The translations under genes were made by a program, and so were the position numbers. Shown here in pieces: positions 48,576 to 56,702 of a stretch of 64,000 nucleotides of DNA (the stretch's first letter is position 1; each line of letters begins with the position of its first letter). The notes under the pieces were generated by a model. It made no database searches and was not told the origin of the DNA. It saw only the letters and a program-made list of their open reading frames with translations. The stretch covers positions 356,300 to 420,299 of the forward strand of contig NZ_PPTR01000003.1 in NCBI RefSeq assembly GCF_003339845.1, written 5' to 3'. The stretch comes from Gordonibacter sp. 28C. Lineage in GTDB: Bacteria; Actinomycetota; Coriobacteriia; Coriobacteriales; Eggerthellaceae.

Positions 48576-48632
48576 TTGTCATCCTGAGCGGAAGCGAGGC
48601 CGGCCCCGTTGTCGTCCTGAGCATTCGACAGG
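48576..48632. repeat. Degraded dispersed repeat (TTGTCATCCTGAGCGGA type)
   Basis: TTGTCATCCTGAGCGGA (48576-48592) and TTGTCGTCCTGAGC (48609-48622) match the head of the repeat at 22458-22500. They lie in a 244-nt gap between the first permease gene and the small gene at 48776. Confidence 0.45.
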
Positions 48633-48775
48633 GGCGGCGGCGTGCTCCTGTCGTCCCCTCCTGGGCTCCTGTCGTCGCGCGGCGCGCTCCCGGCGTCGCG
48701 TTTCCCTTGTCCGACCCAACACGTCGTGGAAAGCTGTTGCTTGAGCAAGCAGACCACCACGTGAAAGGAATCGAC

Positions 48776-48862
48776 ATGGAACTCACCCTCGCCGCCTGCG
48801 TCATCGGGCTGGCCCTTGCCGCAGCCGAGCATATCGGCAGCAAGTGGAAGGACCGCTCATGA
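48776..48862 (+). CDS. 28-aa single-helix membrane microprotein coupled to the ABC ATPase
   Basis: The frame encodes MELTLAACVIGLALAAAEHI then eight polar residues: one membrane helix with a positive cytoplasmic end. GAAAGGAATCGAC stands before the ATG, a clear ribosome site. The stop overlaps the ATPase start (ATGA, 48859-48862), so translation is coupled. It could be a small transporter subunit or a leader that sets ATPase translation. Confidence 0.6.
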   Translation: MELTLAACVIGLALAAAEHIGSKWKDRS

Positions 48863-49701
48863 GCCCCTTGCTGTCCATGGAGGACGTGTCCCTCAGCTTC
48901 AAGGAGAAGCGCGTGCTCGACCATCTGGCGTTCCAGGTGGAGCGCGGCGAATGCTTCGGCTTCCTCGGCCCCTCGGGCGCGGGCAAAACCACCACCATCA
49001 AGCTGCTCACGCGGCAGCTGGTGAAGGACTCCGGCCGCATCACGCTGTTCGGCCGGCCCATCGAGCACGCGTCGAACGCCGACTACGAGCGCATCGGCGT
49101 CCTCTCCGACACGAGCGCCCTCTACGAGCGCATGAGCATCGAGGACAACCTGCGCTTCTACGCGAAGATCCGCGGCGTGACCGGCAACAACCTGCCCACG
49201 CTGCTGGAGCGCATGAACCTGGCCGACGACCGCAAGACGCTCGTCAAGAACTGCTCGAAGGGCATGCGCCAGCGCGCGGCGCTCTTGGCGGCGCTCGTGC
49301 ACGGCCCCGAGCTCCTGTTCCTCGACGAGCCCACGAGCGGCCTCGACCCCGCCGCGCGCGCCGAGGTGCACAAGATGCTGCGCGAGCTGAACGACGCCGG
49401 CACCACCGTATTCCTCACCACCCACGACATGGCCGAGGCCGAGGATTTGTGCCGGCGCGTGGGCATCTTGGACGAGGGCCGGCTCGTCGCCTGCGACGCC
49501 CCCGAGGCGCTGCGGCTGCGCTTCGCCAAGAACGAGGTTCTCATGCGCCTGGCCGACGGGCGCGTCGTGCGCACGTCGAAGGACGCGGCGGGAGCGTCCG
49601 CCGTGGCCGAGGCGCTGGCCTCGGGCGGGTGCCTGTCCATCCATTCGGTGGAGCCGAACCTGGAAGAAGTGTTCCTCGAGCTGACGGGAAGGGAGTTTTA
49701 A
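48859..49701 (+). CDS. ABC exporter ATPase
   Basis: A 280-aa ABC-2-type ATPase: GPSGAGKTTTIKLL Walker A near residue 40, signature CSKGMRQR (a variant of LSGGQ), LLFLDEPTSGLDP Walker B, LTTHDMAEAE H-loop, then a ~70-residue C-terminal part (IHSVEPNLEEVFLELTG). The ATG at 48859 overlaps the 28-aa gene by 4 nt. Drives the two neighbouring permeases. Confidence 0.92.
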   Translation: MSPLLSMEDVSLSFKEKRVLDHLAFQVERGECFGFLGPSGAGKTTTIKLLTRQLVKDSGRITLFGRPIEHASNADYERIGVLSDTSALYERMSIEDNLRFYAKIRGVTGNNLPTLLERMNLADDRKTLVKNCSKGMRQRAALLAALVHGPELLFLDEPTSGLDPAARAEVHKMLRELNDAGTTVFLTTHDMAEAEDLCRRVGILDEGRLVACDAPEALRLRFAKNEVLMRLADGRVVRTSKDAAGASAVAEALASGGCLSIHSVEPNLEEVFLELTGREF

Positions 49702-50439
49702 ATGGAAGCCACATTGCGCAAGACCGGGGCGCTTCTGGGCAAGGACCTCAAGGACGTGGCGCGCAACCCCACCATGCTCGTGTGCTGCCTGCTGCCCGTC
49801 GGGTTCATGCTGTTCTACCGCTACGCGTTCGCGGACAGCATGGGAAGCGAGATCGGAGCGGAGGGGCTGTCCCTCATGCTGGTTTCGTGGTCGCTGCTGT
49901 TCACCACCACCATGGTGGCCTCCATGGCCACGCTCACGGCGCTGGCCGAGGAGAAGGAGAAGCACACGCTGCGCACGCTCATGCTGGCGAACGTGAGCGC
50001 CGAGCAGGTGCTGGCCTCCCGCGGCCTGGTGACGCTCGCGGCCATAGCCGTGGTCGACGCGGCCTGCTACCTGGTTATTGGCCAGCCGCTTGAAGGCTTG
50101 CCGGCGTTCGTCGCCATCGGTATCGTGGGGTCGGTGCCCCTCGTGCTGCTGTCGCTTCTGCTGGGGTTGGCAGCGCGCGACCAGATGTCGGCCGGCGTGC
50201 TGAGCATGCCCGTCCTCATCTTAGGAATAGCCCCCATGTTCGCCCAGATGGTGGACGGCTTCTCAGAAGCCGCCGCCTACTTGCCCACCGGCGGCATGAA
50301 CGAGCTGGGGCTGCTGCTGGCCCAGGGCAACCTGCTCACGTCCGACGCGCTCGTGCCGCTGGCCGTCACGCTCGCCTGGGTGGCGGCGGCCGCCGTGGCC
50401 TTCGCCCTGCTCTACAAGCGGCTGGCGCGGGACAACTAG
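49702..50439 (+). CDS. ABC-2-type permease (second of two)
   Basis: A 245-aa protein with six helices; its start (MEATLRKTGALLGKDLKDVARNPTMLVCCLLPVGFMLFYR) aligns with the first permease (47803). The ATG follows the ATPase stop directly (TAAATG), with GGGAAGGGAG upstream. The pair probably forms a heterodimeric channel with the ATPase. Substrate unknown; bacteriocin, lantibiotic or lipid export are possibilities. Confidence 0.89.
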   Translation: MEATLRKTGALLGKDLKDVARNPTMLVCCLLPVGFMLFYRYAFADSMGSEIGAEGLSLMLVSWSLLFTTTMVASMATLTALAEEKEKHTLRTLMLANVSAEQVLASRGLVTLAAIAVVDAACYLVIGQPLEGLPAFVAIGIVGSVPLVLLSLLLGLAARDQMSAGVLSMPVLILGIAPMFAQMVDGFSEAAAYLPTGGMNELGLLLAQGNLLTSDALVPLAVTLAWVAAAAVAFALLYKRLARDN

Positions 50440-50456
50440 GAACAAGCGAACAAAAA

Positions 50457-50498
50457 ACCGAATGATCGGGCGCTTTTTGCAACGCACGATCATTCGGT
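50457..50498. terminator. Hairpin after the ABC operon
   Basis: ACCGAATGATCG (50457-50468) pairs with CGATCATTCGGT (50487-50498). The run of six A before the left arm gives a T-run for the minus strand; on the plus strand TTTTT lies in the loop only. Probably the end of the ABC operon, but the plus-strand efficiency is unclear. Confidence 0.5.
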
Positions 50499-50681
50499 GC
50501 GCGATCACGGCGATATACCCCATACCGAAAAAGCTAATATTTTCATTTTTTGACTAGTAGCATTCTGCAAATAGTTATGAGATGATAGTGGTTGATAAAT
50601 TCGCCGAGAAAAACGCACCCTCCCGTAGCGCAGCCGATCTGCAAGGGGTGACGAAATCAGAACGAGAAAGAGGGTCCGCCC

Positions 50682-51113
50682 ATGTGGAGCAGCTGCCATC
50701 CCAAGTCCGACGAGGATATGAAAGAGTGCGCCGAGCTCGGCAAGTCGCTCAACCGCCTGTCGCAGCCCACCATCCTCACTTTGCTCGCCTGCTCGGACAA
50801 GCCGCTTCACGGCTACGTCATCGTGCAGCAGGCCGCCGAGTCGCCCATGTTCGGCGGCAAGAAGCCCGATGCCACCGGCATCTATCGCGCTCTCAAGCGC
50901 ATGGAGGAGGCCGAGCTGGTCACGTCGGTGTGGGACACGCCCGAGGAGGGTTCCGCCAAGCGCCTGTTCACGCTCACCGACAAGGGCCGCCGCTGCCTGC
51001 GACGCTGGATCGACGCTTTGGCCTGCTACGAGCTGACGCTCGAGGAGCTGCGCGGCCTGGCCGCCGGCGCCCTGAAGATCGACCTGCCCGACGCGCCCAT
51101 GTGCTCGCACTAA
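50682..51113 (+). CDS. PadR-family transcriptional regulator
   Basis: A 143-aa winged-helix protein: LSQPTILTLLACSDKPLHGYVIVQQAAESPMFGGKKPDATGIYRALKRMEEAELVTSVWDTPEEGSAKRLFTLTDKGRRCLRRW, a full PadR DNA-binding domain with a short C-terminal helix. AGAGGG precedes the ATG. PadR proteins sense phenolic acids or multidrugs. Its neighbours are the two-permease ABC exporter (upstream) and the transhydroxylase pair (downstream, opposite strand); either may be its target. Confidence 0.9.
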   Translation: MWSSCHPKSDEDMKECAELGKSLNRLSQPTILTLLACSDKPLHGYVIVQQAAESPMFGGKKPDATGIYRALKRMEEAELVTSVWDTPEEGSAKRLFTLTDKGRRCLRRWIDALACYELTLEELRGLAAGALKIDLPDAPMCSH

Positions 51114-51462
51114 CCGCCTCCGCCTCGCACGTCGAGACGCACTGACGTCCGGAAGAAGAAAGCGGCCCGTTCGAACCATCGAGCGGGCCGCTTTTCGTCA
51201 TACCTTCTTCCGCATGGGAACCGGGCCGCAGCCTTGCTTTTTACGGGGTCAAGGGAACGGCTCCGAGATGCGCCGAGGCGACTCGCCTGAAATCGCTGGT
51301 GGCGAACTCGGTGAAGAGCGGCGCCCATGCCTGACACCGGTCCCGTCGCAGTCTGCCGCCATGCAGGGAAGGCAGCCGAAGCCCCCCCCCTATAATTCTT
51401 CTTTTAAGTTTGAGTCTGTTCGTTTTCAAACTCAAGCACCACACGCATCAAGCCGTCTTTCC
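51114..51462. other. Gene-free stretch between padR and the transhydroxylase pair
   Basis: It holds the padR terminator (51159-51195), a run of nine C at 51382-51390 directly followed by TATAATTC, and an A+T-rich tail with a weak 6-bp hairpin (AGTTTG/CAAACT on the minus strand) that may end the transhydroxylase transcript. No gene seen. Confidence 0.6.
51159..51195 (+). terminator. Intrinsic terminator after padR
   Basis: AAAGCGGCCCG (51159-51169) pairs with CGGGCCGCTTT (51184-51194), followed by a T-run. The stem is strong (11 bp). Confidence 0.9.
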
Positions 51463-52251
51463 TTACGCGCAGGCGATATCGCCCAGGTTGACGTCCTTCT
51501 CCCGCGCGTCGGCGGCGAACTCCTTGCCGGCGATGCGCACCGTGTAGGCAGCGGGCTCCACTTGGTCGAACATGAAGTCACCGAAGTCGTCGGTCATCAT
51601 GCGAGCCGCTTCCACGCCCGCCTCGTCGAGCAGCGAGACCTCCGCACCCACGCACACCTCACGTGCCTCGAAGTCCACGACGCAGCCGGCCACGAAGCGC
51701 TTCGGCAGGTTCTTGTACCAGGCGTGCGCCCCCAAACCGGCCACCGGCTCCAGCAACTCGGCGCCCGCGAGGTCGAACTCGTCCTCCTCGCCGAACGCCA
51801 GAGCACCTGTGGGGCAGGCGTCCACGCAGCGCGGCTCGCTCCAGCCGTCATCCAGCAGGTGCGCGCAGCCCGTGCACTTCTGAGGCAGGTCCAAATCGTC
51901 GTTCCAGTACACCGCGCCCATCGGGCACGCCTCCATGATGGCGCGCTGCCCCTTGGCGCGGGCGGGGTCGATGACCACCAGCCCGTCGTCGCGGCGGTAC
52001 ACCGCGCCGTCCTTGGCGGCGGCCATGCAGGGCGCGTCGTCGCAGTGGCCGCACACAAGCGGCGTGTACGACACGCGCACCACCGGCACGCTGCCGCGCA
52101 CCCTTTCGTCAACCTTGCACCAGAACTGCCCGGTCATGGGCTGGTCGGCCGCATAGGGCATCCAAGCGGTGCCGCAGTGCTCGTCCTTGCAGGATATCTG
52201 GCAGTTATGGCACCCGTTGCACTTCGCAACGTCGATCAGAAACGCTTTCAT
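51463..52251 (-). CDS. Pyrogallol transhydroxylase-type small (iron-sulfur) subunit
   Basis: A 262-aa protein: MKAFLIDVAKCNGCHNCQIS begins a ferredoxin-like part with about three 4Fe-4S clusters (CNGCHNCQISC; CGHCDDAPC; CPMGAVYW; CTGCAHLLDDG; CVDACPTGAL) and ends in a beta-rich Ig/transthyretin-like domain (about 175-262). This two-part build is that of the small subunit of pyrogallol-phloroglucinol transhydroxylase of Pelobacter acidigallici, unlike DmsB. ATG 52251 starts 2 nt after the large-subunit stop, so the two are coupled. It takes electrons or tunes the large subunit. Confidence 0.88.
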   Translation of the reverse strand: MKAFLIDVAKCNGCHNCQISCKDEHCGTAWMPYAADQPMTGQFWCKVDERVRGSVPVVRVSYTPLVCGHCDDAPCMAAAKDGAVYRRDDGLVVIDPARAKGQRAIMEACPMGAVYWNDDLDLPQKCTGCAHLLDDGWSEPRCVDACPTGALAFGEEDEFDLAGAELLEPVAGLGAHAWYKNLPKRFVAGCVVDFEAREVCVGAEVSLLDEAGVEAARMMTDDFGDFMFDQVEPAAYTVRIAGKEFAADAREKDVNLGDIACA

Positions 52252-52253
52252 GG

Positions 52254-54860
52254 CTACTCCTCCACAATCAGGCTGTCCAGCACCCGGCCGCACGCCGCGT
52301 CGTAGGAACGCGCGAACGCCTCGGGGTACTGCTCCGCCAGTTCGAACACGTCGACTTTCTTCACGCCCACGAGGAAGCTGTTCGTCACCTCGCCGGCCGC
52401 GTTCTTCGACGTGGTGGCCGAGGGGCAGATGAGGTTGTTGGCTCCGCCGCGGTCCAGGCCGCCCATGCCCACCACGATGCTGTCGCAGCGCGCACCGTGG
52501 TCCTGCGACACCGCGCCGGGCATGATGCGCTCGGACAGGATGACGCCGCCCAGCACCATGCCGCGCTCGTTGTAGATGCCGGCGATGTCGCCATCGGCCA
52601 AGCCCAGTTTCTCGGCGTCGGCGGGGTTCACGTACAGAGGCTCGTAGCCGTAACCGTCGGGGCCGACCACTTTGCCCGTGGCCAGCTCGCGGAACCAGGG
52701 CACGTCGTCGTGGTTCGCGTGCACGCGCCAACGCGGGTGGTTCGTCACCAGCAAATACGGGTACTCCTTGGCGCGCTCGCTCGAGATGCGGTCGTCGTGG
52801 CCATCGCCCTTCTCGATCCAGTGGGCCACCGGGCCGCGCACCTTATCGTCGGGGAACGTCTCGGCCAGCGTCGTGGAGTAGTACTCGATCTTGCCCGAGG
52901 GCGTGAGCAGCGGATTATTCTCCGGGTCCTCGTAGAAGCCGATGAGGCCCGCAGGAGCCTCCTCCCAGTCCTCCTTCGTCGGGAACAGCTTGAAGCGGTC
53001 CTCGAGGAACCGGTCGAAGTCGGCCGTATCGCCGCCTTCCATGCCGCACTCGCGGAAACCCTTTTCGATCCAGTCGATGACCTCGTTACCGTGAGTGTAG
53101 TGCTCATACAAGTTCTCGTAGACACCGCCCAGCTTCTCTAGCGCGCGGGCCACCTCGCCCACGGCCTCGTAGTCGGTGCGCACATCGCCCACCGGGTCGA
53201 CCGCCTGGCCTTCGTAAGCGATGGCGTTCCACTGGCCGCTGCGCACGTCGACGTTGAAGTCCTCCAACTCGAGCGTGGTCGAAGTCGGCAGGATGATGTC
53301 GGCGAACAGGCAATCGTTCTCCATCCACGGATGCTGGACGAGCACGAACTCGAGGTTCGGATGGCGCAGCGCATCCTGGAACTCGTGTCCACCGTTCCAG
53401 CACGTCGACCAGCAGGGCGAGTCGGACCAGATCATGCGGATGCCCTTGCCCGGCTCGGGCGCGTACTTGAACGGGATGAGTTGGTCGGCGCGGTCGATGC
53501 CGGCGATCACGTGGCCGTGCCATTCGATGGACGGCTCGGTGATGGCCTTGTGGATCATGGTCTTGGGGATGAACGGCTCGCTCAAGTCCATCGTCGCACC
53601 GCGGTAAGCGCCCTCGGAAGAGGGCAGCACACTGCACGAGGGCAGCGGGTTGAGCGTTTTCACGTCCATGAGCTGCCACTCGATCATTTGGAACTGGTTC
53701 ACGCCCGGCTGGCCCACGCCGCGCATGCCCAACAGATACACCTCCATGCGGGCCGGTTCATGCGCGAAGGCCGCGCGGATGTAGCCGCCGCCGTTGCAGT
53801 GGGCGATGGACACCTTGTGCTTGGCCCAGTAGCGCGCGAGCGCCTTGATGCGGTAGTCGGGCACGCCGCAGCGCTCGGCCGCCCACTCCGGCGTCTTCGG
53901 CACGCCGTCCTCGCGGCCGAGCACGTAGTACTCGAACCAGTCGAAGCCCACGGCATGCGTGTCCAGGTACTCCTTCTCAAAGGTGCCCTCGGTCATCCAC
54001 ACGTAGGCAATGGCCAGCTGCAGCGCCACGTCGGTGTTGGGCAGCACGGGAATCCACTTGTCGGCGTGCACCGCCGCCGCGTAGTTGCAGTCGGGCGCCA
54101 CGAACACCGACAAAACGCCGATCTCGTTGAACCAGTAGCACAGACGGCTGGCCATCTGGCCGCCCCAGCCCCACGGCGTGGTCTCCGGGTCGGCGCCCCA
54201 GTAGAAGACGGCGTCGCCGTTCTCGGAGATGTCCTTGATGACGTTCGTCGTGATGGTCTGCATGCCCACCGGATCCATGCCCCAGGCGTGCTTGGCGCCC
54301 CAGTACCAGCCTTCCCAGCTGTCGGGCTGGCGGGCCTGCTTGAGGAAGCCACCGGTCAGGTTCAGCAGGTTCGTCTGGCAACCGTGGGCGGCGTGGACGT
54401 TCTTCGTCTCGCCGTGGCCGTCGGACTGCGCCAGGATGGAGAACGGGCCGGCCTCCTCCTGGATGCGCTTGATCTCGGCGGCTACGAGGTCGCACGCCTC
54501 GTCCCACGAGATGCGCACGTACTTCGACGTGCCGCGGTTCTGCGTGTTGCGCTCGCCGTTCGGATCCCAGTCCACGCGCTTGAGCGGGTACGGTATGCGG
54601 TTCGGCGAGTACGTGCGCGTCTTGTACGCCACCGACAGCGGCGGCGGATAGCTCTTCATGCCCGGTTCGAGCACGTGCCCGCGCGCCTCGATCTTCCAGG
54701 CGTTCAGATCCTCGGGCTTGTACAGCTGATCGTAGTGCAGCGGACGGATGCGCGCCACGCGCCCGTCCTTCACGTCGACCTCGGTGATGTTGGAGCCCAT
54801 ACCGAAGCCGCAGAACCCAAGGCACTTGACGACCGATTTGTCAGCGGTCTTTTCTGACAT
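52254..54860 (-). CDS. Pyrogallol transhydroxylase-type molybdopterin large subunit
   Basis: An 868-aa bis-MGD enzyme, nearly the length of Pelobacter transhydroxylase (~875). It lacks the CxxCxxxC...C cluster motif, as that enzyme does. Shared blocks include NAWKIEARG, RIPYPLKRVDWDPNGERN and LDRGGANN. PDSWEGW (residues 179-185) keeps the Asp-Ser pair (Asp180, Ser181, the Mo ligand in the relative), and His149 lies 31 residues before, as in the relative. The third active-site residue (Tyr404 there) has no clear match, so the reaction may differ. AAAGGAG precedes ATG 54860. Cytoplasmic, no TAT signal. Confidence 0.87.
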   Translation of the reverse strand: MSEKTADKSVVKCLGFCGFGMGSNITEVDVKDGRVARIRPLHYDQLYKPEDLNAWKIEARGHVLEPGMKSYPPPLSVAYKTRTYSPNRIPYPLKRVDWDPNGERNTQNRGTSKYVRISWDEACDLVAAEIKRIQEEAGPFSILAQSDGHGETKNVHAAHGCQTNLLNLTGGFLKQARQPDSWEGWYWGAKHAWGMDPVGMQTITTNVIKDISENGDAVFYWGADPETTPWGWGGQMASRLCYWFNEIGVLSVFVAPDCNYAAAVHADKWIPVLPNTDVALQLAIAYVWMTEGTFEKEYLDTHAVGFDWFEYYVLGREDGVPKTPEWAAERCGVPDYRIKALARYWAKHKVSIAHCNGGGYIRAAFAHEPARMEVYLLGMRGVGQPGVNQFQMIEWQLMDVKTLNPLPSCSVLPSSEGAYRGATMDLSEPFIPKTMIHKAITEPSIEWHGHVIAGIDRADQLIPFKYAPEPGKGIRMIWSDSPCWSTCWNGGHEFQDALRHPNLEFVLVQHPWMENDCLFADIILPTSTTLELEDFNVDVRSGQWNAIAYEGQAVDPVGDVRTDYEAVGEVARALEKLGGVYENLYEHYTHGNEVIDWIEKGFRECGMEGGDTADFDRFLEDRFKLFPTKEDWEEAPAGLIGFYEDPENNPLLTPSGKIEYYSTTLAETFPDDKVRGPVAHWIEKGDGHDDRISSERAKEYPYLLVTNHPRWRVHANHDDVPWFRELATGKVVGPDGYGYEPLYVNPADAEKLGLADGDIAGIYNERGMVLGGVILSERIMPGAVSQDHGARCDSIVVGMGGLDRGGANNLICPSATTSKNAAGEVTNSFLVGVKKVDVFELAEQYPEAFARSYDAACGRVLDSLIVEE

Positions 54861-54996
54861 GGTTTTCTCCTTTCAAGAGAATCGCGAACGAAGCTCGTTC
54901 AATACTCCGAACTCGAAGCGCCTTATCGTGCGCCCCGTTCCGACTCCGCCGCCCTCTTGCGCGCAGCGGAGCCGGCGTGTTTCCGGAGCGTGCTAC

Positions 54997-56319
54997 CTAT
55001 TCGGCTTCAGAAGCGCTGGCTGCTTCGAGAGAAGCGTTCGCCTCTTTGCCCACCATGAGGCTGTGGTCGCCTTTGGTGAAGAAGAGCACGACGACGGTGA
55101 TGGCCGGGATGATGGCGAAGATCATGCCTGCCGTCGCCCACGACAGGGCGCCCGAGAGGTTCATGAAGAAGCCAGCACCGAACCCGCCGAGGGTCGTGCC
55201 CACCGCCATACCGGTGAGGGCCCAGTCGCACTTTTTGGGGTCAGGGCAGAGCACCGGCACGAGGCAGCGCGTGCACACCGGGATGACGGAGAACGGAACG
55301 ATGCCCAGGATGATCGCGCACGCCCAGGACATGGTCTCGTTGCCGGTGTTCGACCAGGCGAAGAAGGCGAACAGCACCGCGAACACGACGTAGCCGGCGA
55401 TGAGTATCTCCTTGCGGCGGTTGGTCTTGTCGCACAGGATGCCGGTGATGACGCCGGCGGGAATGGTGAGCAGGTTGGCGACGAGGATGGCGTTGGAGGC
55501 GACGGAGACGTCCATGCCCATCACCATCTGGGCGTAGGTCGCGAAGAAGTCGTTGTAGGCATAGAACACCAGCTCGAAGCCCACGAACGAGAACCCGACG
55601 ATGAGCGCGGATGCGAAGAATATCTTGCGTATCTTGCCCGTCTTGGCCTTCACGCGCTCTTCGGCGAGAAGGTTCTCGGGAATGCAGGGCAGCTTGAACA
55701 GCGCGACGAAGACCGCGACCGTCACGACCAGGATGACGAGAGACATCCAGAACGCGGACGTCCAGCCGAAGGCGCCGTAGGCGAGGGGCACCGTGAAGGT
55801 CGCGATGACCTGGCCCACCGGGAACCACATGGAGTAGATGCCCATCGCCAAGCCCTGCTTGCCCAGCGGAATCAAGCGGGGGATGATGTTGGGTCCGATA
55901 ACGGCGATGAGGCCGAAGGAGCAGCCCTGGAGGGTGCGCCCCACCAGCATCATGGTCCAGTCACCGGCCGCAAGGCAGATGGCGGTTCCTATTACGCTCA
56001 CCACGGCCGTCACGATGACGGCCATCTTCACGCCGACGTTCTGCATGATCCAGGTCGCCGGATACGCGACGATGATGCCGACGATGGCGAACACGGACAT
56101 CATCATGCCGAAATCGTTGGGATCAGCTCCGAACGCCCCGCCGACCTGGGGGAGAATCGGGGGAACCATCATGTACTGGAACACGCACCCGATGGCGAAA
56201 ATAAACAGCACGGCGAAACTCAGCCACTTCTTGCCCATGCTCAGCTGGTCGTCGGCAACTCCCCATTGCGCGACCGCCGATGTGCCGTATGCCGACTTGT
56301 CGACAACTGCTTCACTCAT
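54997..56319 (-). CDS. MFS transporter of molybdoenzyme operon 2
   Basis: A 440-aa protein with 12 hydrophobic segments (WLSFAVLFIFAIGCVFQYMMV; IVGIIVAYPATWIMQNVGVK...). ATG 56319 is chosen for GGAGGAAGTT; a longer frame above it has no membrane character. It lies 113 nt after the ferredoxin gene and 136 nt before the transhydroxylase pair, all on one strand, so it probably imports the substrate of the enzymes or exports their product. Substrate unknown. Inner membrane. Confidence 0.9.
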   Translation of the reverse strand: MSEAVVDKSAYGTSAVAQWGVADDQLSMGKKWLSFAVLFIFAIGCVFQYMMVPPILPQVGGAFGADPNDFGMMMSVFAIVGIIVAYPATWIMQNVGVKMAVIVTAVVSVIGTAICLAAGDWTMMLVGRTLQGCSFGLIAVIGPNIIPRLIPLGKQGLAMGIYSMWFPVGQVIATFTVPLAYGAFGWTSAFWMSLVILVVTVAVFVALFKLPCIPENLLAEERVKAKTGKIRKIFFASALIVGFSFVGFELVFYAYNDFFATYAQMVMGMDVSVASNAILVANLLTIPAGVITGILCDKTNRRKEILIAGYVVFAVLFAFFAWSNTGNETMSWACAIILGIVPFSVIPVCTRCLVPVLCPDPKKCDWALTGMAVGTTLGGFGAGFFMNLSGALSWATAGMIFAIIPAITVVVLFFTKGDHSLMVGKEANASLEAASASEAE

Positions 56320-56432
56320 AACTTCCTCCTTGGTTCCTCGACAAACGCATTCATGCGGATAATATGCGAGCCCCTTTCGAAGCCCGACCCGAAAACACAC
56401 CCTGTTCCGGCAAGACCCCATCGACGAGGCGG

Positions 56433-56672
56433 TCAGGTGAAGAAGAGGCCGATCGCGTTGGTGAGGCACGCCTCCACGCATCTTCCGCACCCGGCGCAAT
56501 CGCCTGGATTTTTTACTTTTGCGTACCTCTTGCCGGAAATCATCTCGATACCGATAACCCCCTTTCTCGGGCAAACTTCCATGCATCTAACGCAAGCCGT
56601 GCAGAGCATGGGATCGATGTGGACGCATGGGTTGTTACGGTAAAACCCCAGAGGTGGTCCATATGCTCCCAT
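56433..56672 (-). CDS. Ferredoxin of molybdoenzyme operon 2
   Basis: A 79-aa 2x[4Fe-4S] ferredoxin: CTACVRCMEVCPRKG and CAGCGRCVEACLTNA. The start at ATG 56672 is preferred because AAAAGGGGGG lies 6 nt upstream; ATG 56702, right after the large-subunit stop (TAGATG), is a weaker alternative adding ten residues. It should carry electrons for the molybdoenzyme encoded just upstream. Confidence 0.9.
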   Translation of the reverse strand: MGAYGPPLGFYRNNPCVHIDPMLCTACVRCMEVCPRKGVIGIEMISGKRYAKVKNPGDCAGCGRCVEACLTNAIGLFFT

Positions 56673-56702
56673 GCCTGCCCCCCTTTTATCGAACGATTGC
56701 AT

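Noticed and set aside
50457..50498. Strong plus-strand terminator
   Set aside because: On the plus strand the T-run lies in the loop; it was kept only as a hairpin with low confidence.
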